This document shows positions 20,346 to 30,245 of a stretch of 64,000 nt of DNA, one piece after another. The stretch spans positions 74,000,519-74,064,518 of the forward strand of contig NC_080168.1 of assembly GCF_950295315.1 (NCBI RefSeq), given 5' to 3'. How positions within the stretch are numbered: position 1 is the stretch's first letter; every line of letters starts with the position of its first letter. Both the position numbers and the translations under genes were made by a program. Source of the stretch: Erinaceus europaeus. Its lineage: Eukaryota; Chordata; Mammalia; Eulipotyphla; Erinaceidae. Under the pieces are notes generated by a model, which was given only the letters and a program-made list of their open reading frames with translations, did not search any database and was not told where the DNA came from.

Positions 20346-20874
20346 GGTAGGAACTTAGATAAAGAATAAAACATTTATGAAAAAAGCAATAAAAATTATC
20401 TGAAAATTCAACAAAATACAGCCAGTTATTTTTTTACTAAAAACCCAACAGTTCACAGGTGAGTATAGATATATATGGCCAGTGGATGGAAAAAAGGTAA
20501 GGGAGAGATTCACACGACTCATGAAGCCATTCTTAATGACAGCTGGCACCGGTTTGAGAGTTCAGCAGCAGAGCATATTGCTAGTAGCTGGAAACTGGGT
20601 CTGGGTGCTTACCGTATGAATTCTGGGGCAACAGAATACAAACCTGCCCAGAAGGATTCACCAGTGTTTGGAGGGTAGGGGGAGACCTCAGCAAAAATAA
20701 AAGCCCTGTGGTTGGCTCAAGCTCCCACAGCCAGCTAGAAAAATAAAACTGGGCCAACTTCCAGAGGCATGGTAAGGGATTAGCAGCTGCAACACTCTAC
20801 CCCCTGGATCAACTAGTTAAAATAACAATAACTATTTTTTAAAAATCACCTGAAAACTCACCAATTTACAACTG

Positions 20875-21170
20875 TGATTTCTTTCTTTCTTTCTTTTTGC
20901 CTCATGGGTTATTACTGGGGCTCGGTGCCTGCATTATGAATCTACTGCTCTTGGTGGCCTTTTTTTCCTTCCATTTTGTTGTTGTTTTCATTGGATAGGA
21001 CAGAGAGAAATTGAGAGGAGGGGGGACATAGTGAGGGAGAAAGATAGACACCTGCAAACCTGCTTCACTGCTTGTGAAGCCTCCTCCCTACAGGTGGGGG
21101 GCCAGGGGCTCAAACCCAGATCCTTGTGCTTAATACTATGTGCTCCACTCCCCCCTTTTCTTTTTAAGTA
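20875..21170 (-). mobile_element. SINE type B inside tandem unit 2
   Basis: Reverse complement: (TTTC)n edge, 'ggttattactggggctcggt', 'attggataggacagagagaa', 'cctgcttcactgcttgtgaa', 'gggctcaaacccagatcct', ending in a degraded head. Confidence 0.88.
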
Positions 21171-21754
21171 ACTCAATTAGCCACAAGTGTATACAGACAA
21201 ATATAGTCAATAGGTGGGGTGGGAGGTAAAAGGAGTCAGGAAGAGACTCAAGATTTAAGAAGCCATGCTTAGCTGGCACTATTCTGGTAGTTATAAATCA
21301 TAACTCGTGGTTGGAGGAAGGAAGGCAGGGAATCTCTAGGTTCTTTACCTGTGAACTTGGGAGCATCAGATATTGAATTACCCACAAGGATTACCAGAAA
21401 TTCAGTGGAAAACCTGACTGAAAACTAAGCCTGTATGGGTCACTCAGGCCCTGGCACTCAGTTAGGGAAATAAATACTGCTTGTTCTTTGTCAAGAGAAA
21501 GCAATTCCCCCATGACGTTAACCCTTAGATGCTGGCACTCATGTGGGTGCCTCACAACAGAGGTAAGCCAGACTGACATCTTATGTTAACTCTAGTGGCT
21601 AACAACAGGAAGAGATCAGGGGACCATTTAGTTGCAAACAATCCCTATATTGTGTAGAAGGCAGGGTTTAAATAGCAGAAGGGAACAAAGGACATTTTTC
21701 ACGTGTGACAATAATGATGTGGTCAGAACCCTCATGGTGAAGGATCCAAGGAAT

Positions 21755-21945
21755 TCTTCTTCTAGCGTTTGCCCTTCTTCCATAGCCAGTCAACAGCGTC
21801 AGGTTGAGCCGGATGTCTGGTTGTTGCTGGCTTTGAAAGTGATTGGGATTCATGTGGATTCAGTCGGCTAGGAAGGATCGTCAGTTTCCCCAATAAATGG
21901 GTACTCACGGGATGCACCACGAGAAGGTCGATCCAATGCATCCCA
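21755..21945 (-). mobile_element. 191-bp non-autonomous Vingi derivative with 11-bp TSD
   Basis: Perfect TSD atccaaggaat at 21744-21754 and 21946-21956. On the minus strand it starts with the Vingi 5' region ('gatcgaccttctcgtgg', 'ttggggaaactgacgatcct') and opens at 21853 with MNPNHFQSQQQ. It then jumps straight to the last codons of the ORF (PDAVDWLWKKGKR in the proper terminal frame), the TAG and the GAA tail. Nearly the whole endonuclease and reverse transcriptase region is deleted. Short internally deleted Vingi families are known from the hedgehog; they must borrow full-length Vingi enzymes. Confidence 0.85.
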
Positions 21946-21956
21946 ATCCAAGGAAT

Positions 21957-22429
21957 GAAGAGAATTGATAGAGGTAGAGGAAAGTTCAAGAATCATTAGT
22001 GGCTATTGGGTAAGAGAGTCAATTAACTGAAGGTATTTAGAAAAACATGTTAATTATACCAGCAAGGGAGAGGAGTATATGTGATCAAGGAATGAGGAAA
22101 TGGAGAGTGGGCCTTACTATTTTTCTACTGACAGGGTAGGATGATAGAGTATAGTCTGTATGTGATCAAAGATGGTAAACTTATAGTGAACTTTAAGCAG
22201 GCAGACCATTTGGTTTGTAACAAGGGAATGAGTTAAGTGTTAGGGTATGTAGGTTTTTGTGATGCTTGGGAGATTGACAAGAGGAAACTGAGTCAGGAAA
22301 GCTTTTCCCTCCATGCTTGACCCCTGAAAGGGAGAGGCTGACAGGTGGGGTATTTTTCAGACCTCCATCTTTATGATGGGAGTTCTCCTATGCTCTTACC
22401 ATGCTTTCATAATCACCCCACACTTAAAA
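21957..22429. other. No gene seen
   Basis: Unremarkable sequence between a Vingi derivative and L1-derived DNA. Confidence 0.4.
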
Positions 22430-22715
22430 ACTGGAAATAGAGCAGGGAGACCCTATAATAACATCATAGACACCAAACTACCCAGTGATATGAAAGAATT
22501 GCCCCTTCACCTACCATGATATATAAACAGTGAAATCCAATACAGTAGCCACAGCACCATATGCTGGCACAACAACAAAAACCATGATAAATGCAGAAAT
22601 TGAAATATACAATTCAGTGAAACCAGACAATACAAATGACCAGAAAGACACAAATATGAAAAAAAGAAGAAGAAATAGAATTCAGAAAACTCATTATGAA
22701 ATCGATTTCTATATT
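22430..22715 (+). mobile_element. Possible L1/HAL1 leader or ORF1 upstream region
   Basis: A-rich sense-strand text ('gacaatacaaatgaccagaa', 'gaaaaaaagaagaagaaata') with the composition of the L1 leader regions at 2010-2300 and 61600-62160. No open ORF1. Assignment is by texture and position only. Confidence 0.3.
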
Positions 22716-22729
22716 AGTTATTGGGCTGT

Positions 22730-23165
22730 TTAAGCTATCTACTTCCTCATAGGTTATTTAGGTTTGGTAGGTGGTATTATTCTAGGAATGCATCCACTTC
22801 ATCTGAATTGTCCAATTCATTTGCATGCAGGTGTTCCTAGTATTATGACTATATGTCTCACCATCTTCAGTTGTATTTTCATCTCTCTTGTTCCTGGTTC
22901 TTTTCATCCTATCTTTCTCTCTTCTTATTGTGAGTTTAGTCAGTGGCTTATCTATTAGAGTTATTCTTTCGAAGACTTAGCTCTTGATTTCATTAATCTT
23001 CTGGACTGTCTTTCTGTCTGTCTTCTGTTTCATTAATTTCTGCTCAGACTTTGACTCTTTGCTTCCTCCTGCTGACTTTTCAGTCTTTTTGCTGTTCCTT
23101 TTCTAGTTGACTCAGTTGTGATGTAATATAGCTTACTTGAGATCTTTGCTGTTTGTTATTATGGG
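22730..23165 (-). mobile_element. Old L1 ORF2 segment, inverted
   Basis: Reverse complement of L1 ORF2 sequence between endonuclease and reverse transcriptase: 'gaagacttagctcttgattt' then 'cattaatcttctggactgtc' corresponds to the '...atcaatgaa...caaaag' region, and 'attaatttctgctcagactt' is the complement of 'aaagt(c)tgagcagaaatta'. It abuts a plus-strand L1 3' end at 23166, which suggests a 5' inversion. Confidence 0.6.
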
Positions 23166-23815
23166 CCTGTATCAACAAATCAGAAAAGGACAAGTGTTGG
23201 TGATGTTGTGGAAGAAACGGATGCTGCTACATTGCTGGTAGGAATGTAAACTTGTGCAGCTCCTTTGGAAGACTGTACGGAGCATCCTTAGACAAATAAA
23301 AATGGAGTTACCTTATGATCCAGCAATACTTCTCTTAGGTATTTATCCTAAGGACAAGTACTAATTCAAAGGAACATAAGCACCCCTACATTTGTAACTG
23401 TGTTGTTCACAATAGCCAAAGAGTGGAAGCAGCCTAAATGCCCTTAATCAAATAACTGGAAAGAAGTTATGGGATATACATTCCATGGACTACTTAGTCA
23501 AAAAAGATGCTATTGGGTCCTTTGGGAAAAGTGGATGGAATTGGAGGTGATGATGCTTAGCAAAATAAGTAAAGAGATGAAAGACAACTAGCAGATAATT
23601 TTACCCATGTGTGGGATCTAGAAATCTAATACACATGAACCTAAAAAAAAAAAAGGAAGCAAACTGTTTCTAAGACTTGTGAGAACTACAGTGGTTATCT
23701 TTGGGAGATGGGAGGGTGGGAATACAGAACTTTGGTGGCAAATGTGTTGTGGAACTATATACCCTGTAATCTTACAATCTTGTAATCTATCATTAATCAC
23801 AATTTTTTTTTAAAA
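23166..23815 (+). mobile_element. Old L1 ORF2 3' end and 3' UTR
   Basis: 'atgttgtggaagaaacggat', 'cattgctggtaggaatgtaa', 'ttatgatccagcaatacttc' and 'cacaatagccaaagagtgga' are ORF2 C-terminal landmarks with many stops. The 3' UTR ends 'ctatcattaatcacaattt'. Together with 22730-23165 it looks like one twin-primed insertion. Confidence 0.7.
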
Positions 23816-23817
23816 GA

Positions 23818-24325
23818 GACAACTACTGTAAGGTTTCACTCATTTGTGGAATCCAGAGATTGATATAGACTTTCAAAAAGAAGTAAGCAATCTGTTTCAA
23901 AGACTTCTGGGAACGACGGTGGCTCTCTTTGGGAAATGGGGGTGGCACAGAACTTTAGTGGTGGGTGTGGTGAACTATATACATTGTAATCTTTTTTAAA
24001 ATTTTATTTATTTATTCCTTTTTATTGTCTTTTTATTGTAATTACTATTGTTGTCATCGTTGTTGGATAGGACAGAGAGAAATGGAGAGAGGAGGAGAAG
24101 ACAGAGAGGGGTAGAGAAAGATAGACACCTGCAGACCTGCTTCACCACCTGTGAAGTGACTCCACTGCAGGTGGGGAGCCGAGGGCTCGAACTGGGATTC
24201 TTATGTTGGTCCTTGCTCTTTGCGCTACGTGCGCTTTACCCACTGCACTACTGCCTGACTCCCACGTTTTAATCTTAAGACATTGTAGCTCACCATTAAT
24301 CACAAATAAAAAATGAAAAAAAAAG
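23818..24325 (+). mobile_element. Second old L1 3' UTR, interrupted by a SINE
   Basis: Repeats the 3' UTR just upstream: 'aaggtttcactcatttgtgg', 'tttcaaagacttctgggaac', 'ggcacagaactttagtggtg', then after the SINE 'cattgtagctcaccattaat' and 'cacaaataaaaaatg'. Either a second insertion or a tandem duplication of the 3' end. Confidence 0.65.
24000..24266 (-). mobile_element. Hedgehog SINE type B
   Basis: 'tttattgtaattactattgt', 'gttggataggacagagagaa', 'cctgcttcaccacctgtgaa', 'gggctcgaactgggattctt', 'cactgcactactgcctgact'. The text aatctt occurs on both sides as a possible short TSD. Confidence 0.9.
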
Positions 24326-24510
24326 CCTCTATGATGATTACATACACGTAGTTTGCACTAACTTACTAGTTGCAAAATCACAGCTTTGTTAGGAAAAAAG
24401 AAGACTGATGGTGGATACCAGAGTGTCTGGAAAAGCAATAGTTATTGCTATTTCAATGTTTTAAAATGGGGTAAGGCACTACTTGGCTAATAAGAATAAT
24501 GAATTCTGAG

Positions 24511-24832
24511 GCCGGGCAGCAGTGTAAATAGCACACATAGCGCAAATCACAAGGACCAGGGAGCGTACTGATCCCAGGTTTGAGACTCCGGCTTCCCACA
24601 TGCAAGAGGTTCACTTTACAAGGTGTGAAGCAGGTCTGCAGGTGTCTATCTTTCTCTCCCCTTCTCTTCCTGTCCTCTGTTGATTTCTCTGTCCTATCCA
24701 ACAACCATGACAACAACAATAATAACAATAACAACGATAAACAACAAGGGCAACAAAAGGGAAAAAACAGCCTGCAGGAGCAGTGGATACATAGTACAGG
24801 CACCAATCCCCAGCAATAACCCTGGAGGCAAA
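24511..24832 (+). mobile_element. Hedgehog SINE type B, full 3' part
   Basis: 'ggccgggcagcagtgtaaat' head, diverged B box 'ggtttgagactcc', 'gtgtgaagcaggtctgcagg', 'ccaacaaccatgacaacaac', 'cctgcaggagcagtggatac', 'cagcaataaccctggaggca'. It split a B-type L1 at 'aatgaattc' (about 24498-24506 and 24857-24865). Confidence 0.9.
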
Positions 24833-24854
24833 ATAATAATTATAATAATGATGA

Positions 24855-25410
24855 TGATGAATTCACCTTCACCTCATCTTGGATAGAATTTGAAGAATTA
24901 TGTTAAGTGAGATAAACCAGAAAGAGGAAGATGAATATGGACTCATGGACAAAAGTTGAGAAGTAAGAACAGAAAGGGTGGAGACAAAGTAGAACTTGGA
25001 CTGGGTTTGTTGAATTGCACCAAAATAAAGAACAGGGTCGGGGGGTAGCTTTCAGGTCCTGGTGCATGATACTGGAGAAGGACCTGGCTGAGATTTAGAG
25101 TGTTTTGCAGAAATTTGAGGGTCTTTTTAGATTTATTTTTAGTATTATATTTATTTATTGGATAGAGACAGCCAGAAATCGAGAGGGAAGGGGGAGATAG
25201 GGAGAGAGACACCTGCAGCCCTACTTCACCACTTGTGAAGTTTTCCCCCTGCAGGTGGGGACCAGGGACTTGAACCTGGGTCCTTGCACACTGTAATGTG
25301 TGCACTTAACCAGGTGCGCCACCACTTGGCCTCCAAAATTTGAGATATTTTACACATGTATAAAAAACTATATTTACTGTAAACCATTAATCCCCCCAAA
25401 AAAAGGAAAA
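24855..25410 (+). mobile_element. B-type L1 3' end, interrupted by a SINE
   Basis: 'gatgaattcaccttcacctc', 'catcttggatagaatttga', 'gagataaaccagaaagagga', 'gaacttggactgggtttgtt', then after the SINE 'ttgagatattttacacatgt' and 'gtaaaccattaatcccccc'. Confidence 0.85.
25120..25335 (-). mobile_element. Hedgehog SINE type A with TSD
   Basis: 'ttattggatagagacagcca', 'cttcaccacttgtgaag', 'ggacttgaacctgggtcctt', 'accaggtgcgccaccacttg'. Perfect 9-bp TSD aaatttgag at 25111-25119 and 25336-25344, inside the B-type L1 3' UTR. Confidence 0.92.
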
Positions 25411-25862
25411 CAGTAAAGGAGTTTGAAATTCACTTAACATACAATAAAAGAAATTTTCAAAATTAAAAAAAATGTTAAAAACTGGTAGGGTTTGCTCATA
25501 CTTAGGTCACAACACAACATGTCTTTCAAAGTCCCTATATTACTTCAAACTTAATAAAATCTTGACATCATCATAAGTAAACCAAGCTCCTAAATAACTT
25601 GATTATGATTAATTATCTATTTCCTTCTTAAATTCTAAGATAAGGAACCTTCCTCATTCTCTTTAAAATCCATATTTCTCCAAGTCCTGGAACCTCTGGA
25701 ACTTTGATTGTATTTCTTGAAGCTTCTCCTGCTGACCCCCTACCCTATGATCTGTTTCTGTTGATCTCAACTAAAACAATATGACCAGTGCCACCAGGCC
25801 ACATTTCACTCTAGCCTATATAAGCCAGAGTTGAGAAGTACTTTAGTTAAAAGTAAAACAAT

Positions 25863-26130
25863 AGGGGCCAGGTGGTGGTGCACTTGGTTGAGTACACGTT
25901 ACAGTGCACAAGGACCCAGGTTTGATACCCCTGGTCCCCACCAGCAGAGAGAAAGCTTCACAAGTGGTGAAGCAGTGCTGCAGGTGTCTCTCTGTCTCTC
26001 TCCCTTTCTATCTCCCCCTCTCCTCTCAATTTCTGACTGTCTCTATTCAACAAATAAAGATAAAATATTTTTAAAAATCTGTTTAAAAACAAAAGAAAAA
26101 TTTAAAAAGTAAAATAAATAATAAAAATAA
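25863..26130 (+). mobile_element. Hedgehog SINE type A
   Basis: 'ggggccaggtggtggtgcac', 'aggtttgatacccc', 'cttcacaagtggtgaagcag', long A-rich tail to 26130. The text 'aaaagtaaaa' on both sides is a candidate TSD. Confidence 0.9.
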
Positions 26131-26203
26131 AAATAAAGGAACATCATCATAAGCCCTCTTGTGGGGACTGCTCTACTCTCTAAAGGGAGGCTGGGTCAAC
26201 CTA

Positions 26204-26240
26204 TTTAGAAGCTGTCTTGTTACTCAAGACAGCTTCTAAA
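26204..26240. repeat. Perfect 16-bp inverted repeat, 5-nt loop
   Basis: tttagaagctgtcttg (26204-26219), loop ttact, caagacagcttctaaa (26225-26240). The right arm corresponds to sequence shared with other A' copies (27245 region: 'caaggaagactggtcctaaa'); the left arm does not. Confidence 0.9.
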
Positions 26241-26530
26241 ATGAGTATGGCCTAGAATATTCCTGGCTGTGATCATGGACTGCGAACTCAGAGGTTACAC
26301 ATGCTCCTGTGCTAAATAGAAATAGATATGCTCCCTAAGTCAGATTGATGAGGTAAACAGCTAGTGATATTTACATATATTTTTTTTCAAGTTTGGGAGC
26401 TACTCTCTGCCCTAATCTAGCTTTCTAGTTCTATCCTCAAATCTGACAACATCTTCTCAGACAATATTTTTAGTCCACCTGCATCAGGCTTAGGCAATAG
26501 ATTATCTGTGTCCCAGTAAAACCTTATTTA

Positions 26531-27013
26531 AAAAAAAAAAAAAAAACAGGTGTTGGGTCATATTTGGCACACTAGTTTAAATTTATAAACCCTTGATCTA
26601 GAACAAACCATTACAGTTTCTTCTTATATTAATACTTCATAATACTGAAAATATGCTGATGATAGTAATGGCTTACCTTTGAAATTGTTTGTTTATATTC
26701 ATTTGAAAAATAGAAGATTCTGCTTTGTGTGTTCTTTTCAGAAAAAAAAATTATTGAAATGCCAAGCTTTTCAACTCTAAAGTGTCATTAAGCCTGAACA
26801 GTTCATGAATGCAGCCATTTTCACTGAAATGTGTGACAGATCAATGGACACCTTGCTTATGTCTTTGGCCTGAATGAGGGGGAGAGTAGCCTTGTATGTG
26901 TGATTAAAATATCACCTTTTATAAAACTGTCATATTCTATCAACATTTCCAAAGACTCTGAAAACAGACTTTGAGAAATATTCTCATTGTCTTCCATAAT
27001 CATGGACATGCAC

Positions 27014-27050
<37 letters not shown>

Positions 27051-27187
27051 ACACACACCACTAAGCCAGTCATTATGATTCTAAGTATCGTTTCTCTGAG
27101 ACAGTCAACTTGATATAACTATCTCATATGAGTTCATAATCATACTATCCTCCCATAATGCTCAAGAATTCCTGTTTAGAAACTATA
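26531..27187. other. No gene seen; contains a (CA)n microsatellite
   Basis: A plain AT-rich stretch. An (AC)n microsatellite at 27016-27059 has one ACAT interruption. Confidence 0.5.
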
Positions 27188-27990
27188 TAGAAGTAGGGAC
27201 TGCCCCACTCTCTGAGGGGAGGCTGGGTCAACATACTCTGCCACTCAAGGAAGACTGGTCCTAAATCAGTGCAGCCTAGAGTGTTCCTAGCTATGACAAT
27301 GGAATGAGAGCTCAGACCTAGAAGGATGCTGAGGCTGCACAGGCTCCTGTGCTGAATATGGATCCCAGATCAAATTGACGGGGTTTACAGTTAATGGTAT
27401 TCATATATTTTTTCCAAATTTGGGAGCTACTCTCTTCCCTGATTCAGCTTCCTAGTCCTATTTCCAACTTTGACATCATCTTCCCAGACAATATCTTTAG
27501 CCCACCTGCGTGCTAGCTGTTGGGCTCAAGCAAAAATTAGTACAGTCATGGCCCTTGGAATATACTTAAAATATATTCCTAGCTTTTTCCAAAATGGAGA
27601 CCCCAAATCTCACCTATTTTCTTGCCTTTAGCTTCCTGATTATTAAACAGTTTGTTCTGCTTTATATCTTAATGCTTTTCAGTCACCAAGTTGCAGATGT
27701 TACCATGATGCCAATCTGAATTCCCTGCGCAGACAGCTTCACCAATGTGTCCTGGAACCCCATTTCTCCAGAGCCCTGTCCCACTAGGAAAAGACAAAAA
27801 CAGACCTGATAATACCATGTACAGAAGAGAAGCAATTACAGAAGCCAGACCTTCCACTTTCTGCACTCCATAATGATCCTAGAGGGATAAAGAATAAGAA
27901 AGCTTCTAATGGAGGGGGTGGGATATAGAATTGTGATGGTAGGAACTCTAAGCTCCTTATCCTACAGTCTTGCCAATAATTATTAAATCA
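27188..27990 (+). mobile_element. Old L1 A'-type 3' end
   Basis: 'gggaggctgggtcaacatac', 'cagcctagagtgttcctagc', 'tttgggagctactctcttcc', 'atgcttttcagtcaccaagt' (27673), 'agagaagcaattacagaagc', ending 'tcaataaaaaattaaaaaat'. The TTTTCAG here ends at 27682. Confidence 0.75.
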
Positions 27991-28029
27991 ATAAAAAATT
28001 AAAAAATAATTCAAGAACTGAGGAACAAA

Positions 28030-28380
28030 AAATGATTAATGGAGTTTGAAGGAATCATGCTGAGATAAGCCAGCAAGAGAAGGATGAATATGGGATGATC
28101 TCACTCAGAGAAGTTGAAAAATAAGAACAGAAGGGAAAACACAAAGCATAACTTGGACTGGAGTTGGTGTACTGCACCAAAGTAAAGGATTCTGGGATGT
28201 GGGCGCAGTGTTCAGATCCTGGAACATGATGGCAGAGGAGATAAACTAGGTGGGGGGTTAGAGTGTTATGTGAAAAACAGAAATGTTACATATGTACCAA
28301 CTATTACATTTTACTATTGACTATAAACCATTAATCTCCCAATAAAGAAAAAAAGAAAAAAGGAAAAAAAAAAAAAAAGA
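28030..28380 (+). mobile_element. B-type L1 3' end
   Basis: 'tgaaggaatcatgctgagat', 'atatgggatgatctcactca', 'taacttggactggagttggt', 'gacgataaacc'-like end 'ctataaaccattaatctccc' and an A-rich tail to 28380. Confidence 0.85.
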
Positions 28381-28621
28381 AGTGGTAGATGATAGCTGAC
28401 CTTAGTTCAGCATTTATCTGACTGCAAATTTTACAACAATAAAAAAAAATGCTAAAGTTGGCTTTTGTTGTTGTTTGAAAAGACTATCAAGATTATCAGG
28501 GCCTACCCTTCCTTTCTATGTAAAATAAGAAACAGGTCTAGAGAGGTGAACAACACAGTTAATTGAACTCAAATCTTGAAATACTTTCCTTACACAACAA
28601 ACTTCCAGAAATATTTTTTAA

Positions 28622-28845
28622 AAGAGGTCGGGTAGTGGCACACCTGATTGAATGCACATGTTACAATATGCAAGTACCTAGGTTCAAGTCTCCAGTTCCC
28701 AACCACAGAGGGAAAGCTTCACAAGTGATGAAGCATGGCTGCAGGAGGTCTCTCTCTATCTCTATCTCTATCTCTATCTCTCTGTCTGTCTTCCCATTTG
28801 CTCTCAGGTTCTCTTTCTCTCTGTTCAATACATAAATAAATAATG
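28622..28845 (+). mobile_element. Hedgehog SINE type A
   Basis: 'aggtcgggtagtggcacacc', B box 'ggttcaagtctcc', 'cttcacaagtgatgaagcat', a (CTCTAT)n run at 28752-28783 and a CATAAATAAATAA tail. Confidence 0.9.
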
Positions 28846-29774
28846 TAATAAAAGTCTTTAAAAAATTTTAAATATGAAGGATGGAGGAAATCTTTACCTA
28901 TATTCATCAGGGAAACAAATACTATAAATTTATTTTGAATATAAGCCATTTTTCTTCTCATGTAAATGTCAAATCACCATTTTAATATCCATAAGTCAAT
29001 GTAGATTTCTCATTAGACTTTTTTTTTGTAATAGTCTCCCCTTTTTAGGGTCTTGGCTTTATTCAAGTAAATGTTACTTATTTTCATTCAAATTAAAGCC
29101 TCAAAAACTCATACCTCGAATATGATGTCAAAGTACAAATAAGCCAAGAATATATATTTTTTCCAGAATATTATATACTGTACAGACAGAAATGTGCTTT
29201 CTTATAGAAAGGAAAACCATACTAAACTTTTACCTTCTGATTCTAAACCTCGGATGTAGGTACAACTTCAACCATACATGTCTATCAACATAATCATTGA
29301 AATTTCTCACGCTCTGAAAAGTAGGAAGGCTGATTTTGAACTCTGCTTTCTTCTCCTATGCAAGCTGGGCCAACTTCCTTGGTCTGCACATTTTAAAAAA
29401 GGATCTTGTCAGCACACTTGGGAACTAGTTATCTTGGTGAATAATGGGAACATCCTGTCTCAGTTGAGGAGATTAATGCTACCTCTGGAATAGCTTCTGA
29501 TATCTTGAGAAAATTGAATGCAAGAGGCCAAAGTTTTAATAGTGCACTGGAAAAAAAATCATATTTCCCAAGTATGTGATTTAAGATAGAAAAATCAAAA
29601 GTTCTAGCTTCTCAGTTATATATATAACTGATATATATATAACTGATATATATATATATTATATATATATAAATATGTATATATTATTAGTTTAAAGTGA
29701 GACAAATTATAAATTATATTTGTGTGGTTTAATGTGTCTAACAAGTTTGAGGGTAATGTAGAAAACTTTCTAAA
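28846..29774. other. No gene seen; AT dinucleotide tract at 29618-29692
   Basis: Single-copy-looking, AT-rich. The (AT)n tract contains repeats of 'aactgatatatatat' and is strongly self-complementary. A faint MIR-like patch may lie at 29340-29500. Confidence 0.4.
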
Positions 29775-30052
29775 AAATATTTATTTATTTATTCCTTTTT
29801 GGTGCCCTTGTTTATTGTTGTAGTTATTATTGTTGTTATTAATGTCGTTGTTGTTGGATAGGACAGAAAGAAATGGAGAGAGGAGGGGAAGACAGAGGGG
29901 GAGAGAAAGATAAACACCTGCAGACCTGCTTCACTCCTTGTGAAGCAACTCCCCTGCAGGTGGGGAGCCAGGGGCTCGAACTGGGATCCTTGAGCCGGTC
30001 CTTGCATTTTGTGCCACCTGCACTTTACCTGCTGCACTACCGCTCAACTCCC
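29775..30052 (-). mobile_element. Hedgehog SINE type B
   Basis: 'tttttggtgcccttgtttat', 'ttgttggataggacagaaag', 'cctgcttcactccttgtgaa', 'ggggctcgaactgggatcct', 'tgctgcactaccgctcaact'. An imperfect TSD gaaaactttctaa / gaaaacttttttaa lies at about 29761 and 30055. Confidence 0.92.
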
Positions 30053-30129
30053 TTGAAAACTTTTTTAAGTGAAGATTATTAAGAAGTGAATACTAAATAT
30101 ATACACTATGGAATAGCTGGGTAAGTTAA

Positions 30130-30245
30130 GAATATATATATAGGCTAGGACAGAGAGACTGAGAGTGGAAAGGAAGATGGAGATGGAGAAAGACACTTGC
30201 AGACCTGCCTCATTGCTTGTGAAGTGAACCCCCCTGAGGTGAGGG
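30130..30245 (-). mobile_element. Partial SINE type B
   Basis: 'ggctaggacagagagactga', 'cacttgcagacctgcctcat', 'gcttgtgaagtgaacccccc'. The head with A and B boxes is missing. Confidence 0.7.

Larger units (their letters stand above)
20093..21480 (+). repeat. Two diverged tandem units of about 670 bp
   Basis: Unit 1 starts at about 20093 and unit 2 at about 20765. Parallel landmarks: 'gagtagcagctgctgcatgt' / 'attagcagctgcaacactct'; 'gatcaattagttaaaacaac' / 'gatcaactagttaaaataac'; 'atatatggccagtggatgg' / 'caaatatagtcaataggtgg'; 'catgaagccattcttaatga' / 'taagaagccatgcttagct'; 'ctcaagctcccacagccag' / 'cactcaggccctggcactcag'. Each unit received its own SINE. Origin unknown: an old segmental tandem duplication or an LTR-like element. 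Confidence 0.6.
25430..26530 (+). mobile_element. Old L1 A'-type 3' UTR, interrupted by a SINE
   Basis: Landmarks shared with 15540-19400: 'aataacttgattatgattaa', 'ccaagtcctggaacctctgg', 'gtgccaccaggccacat', then after the SINE 'ataagccctcttgtggggac', 'caagtttgggagctactctc', 'cagacaatatttttagtcca'. It ends before the 3' terminus in a 17-A run. It contains a perfect hairpin at 26204-26240. Confidence 0.7.

Noticed and set aside
24453..24806. 117-codon minus-strand frame with Leu-rich run
   Set aside because: Antisense reading of a type B SINE; similar Leu/Ser-rich frames appear at most type B copies.
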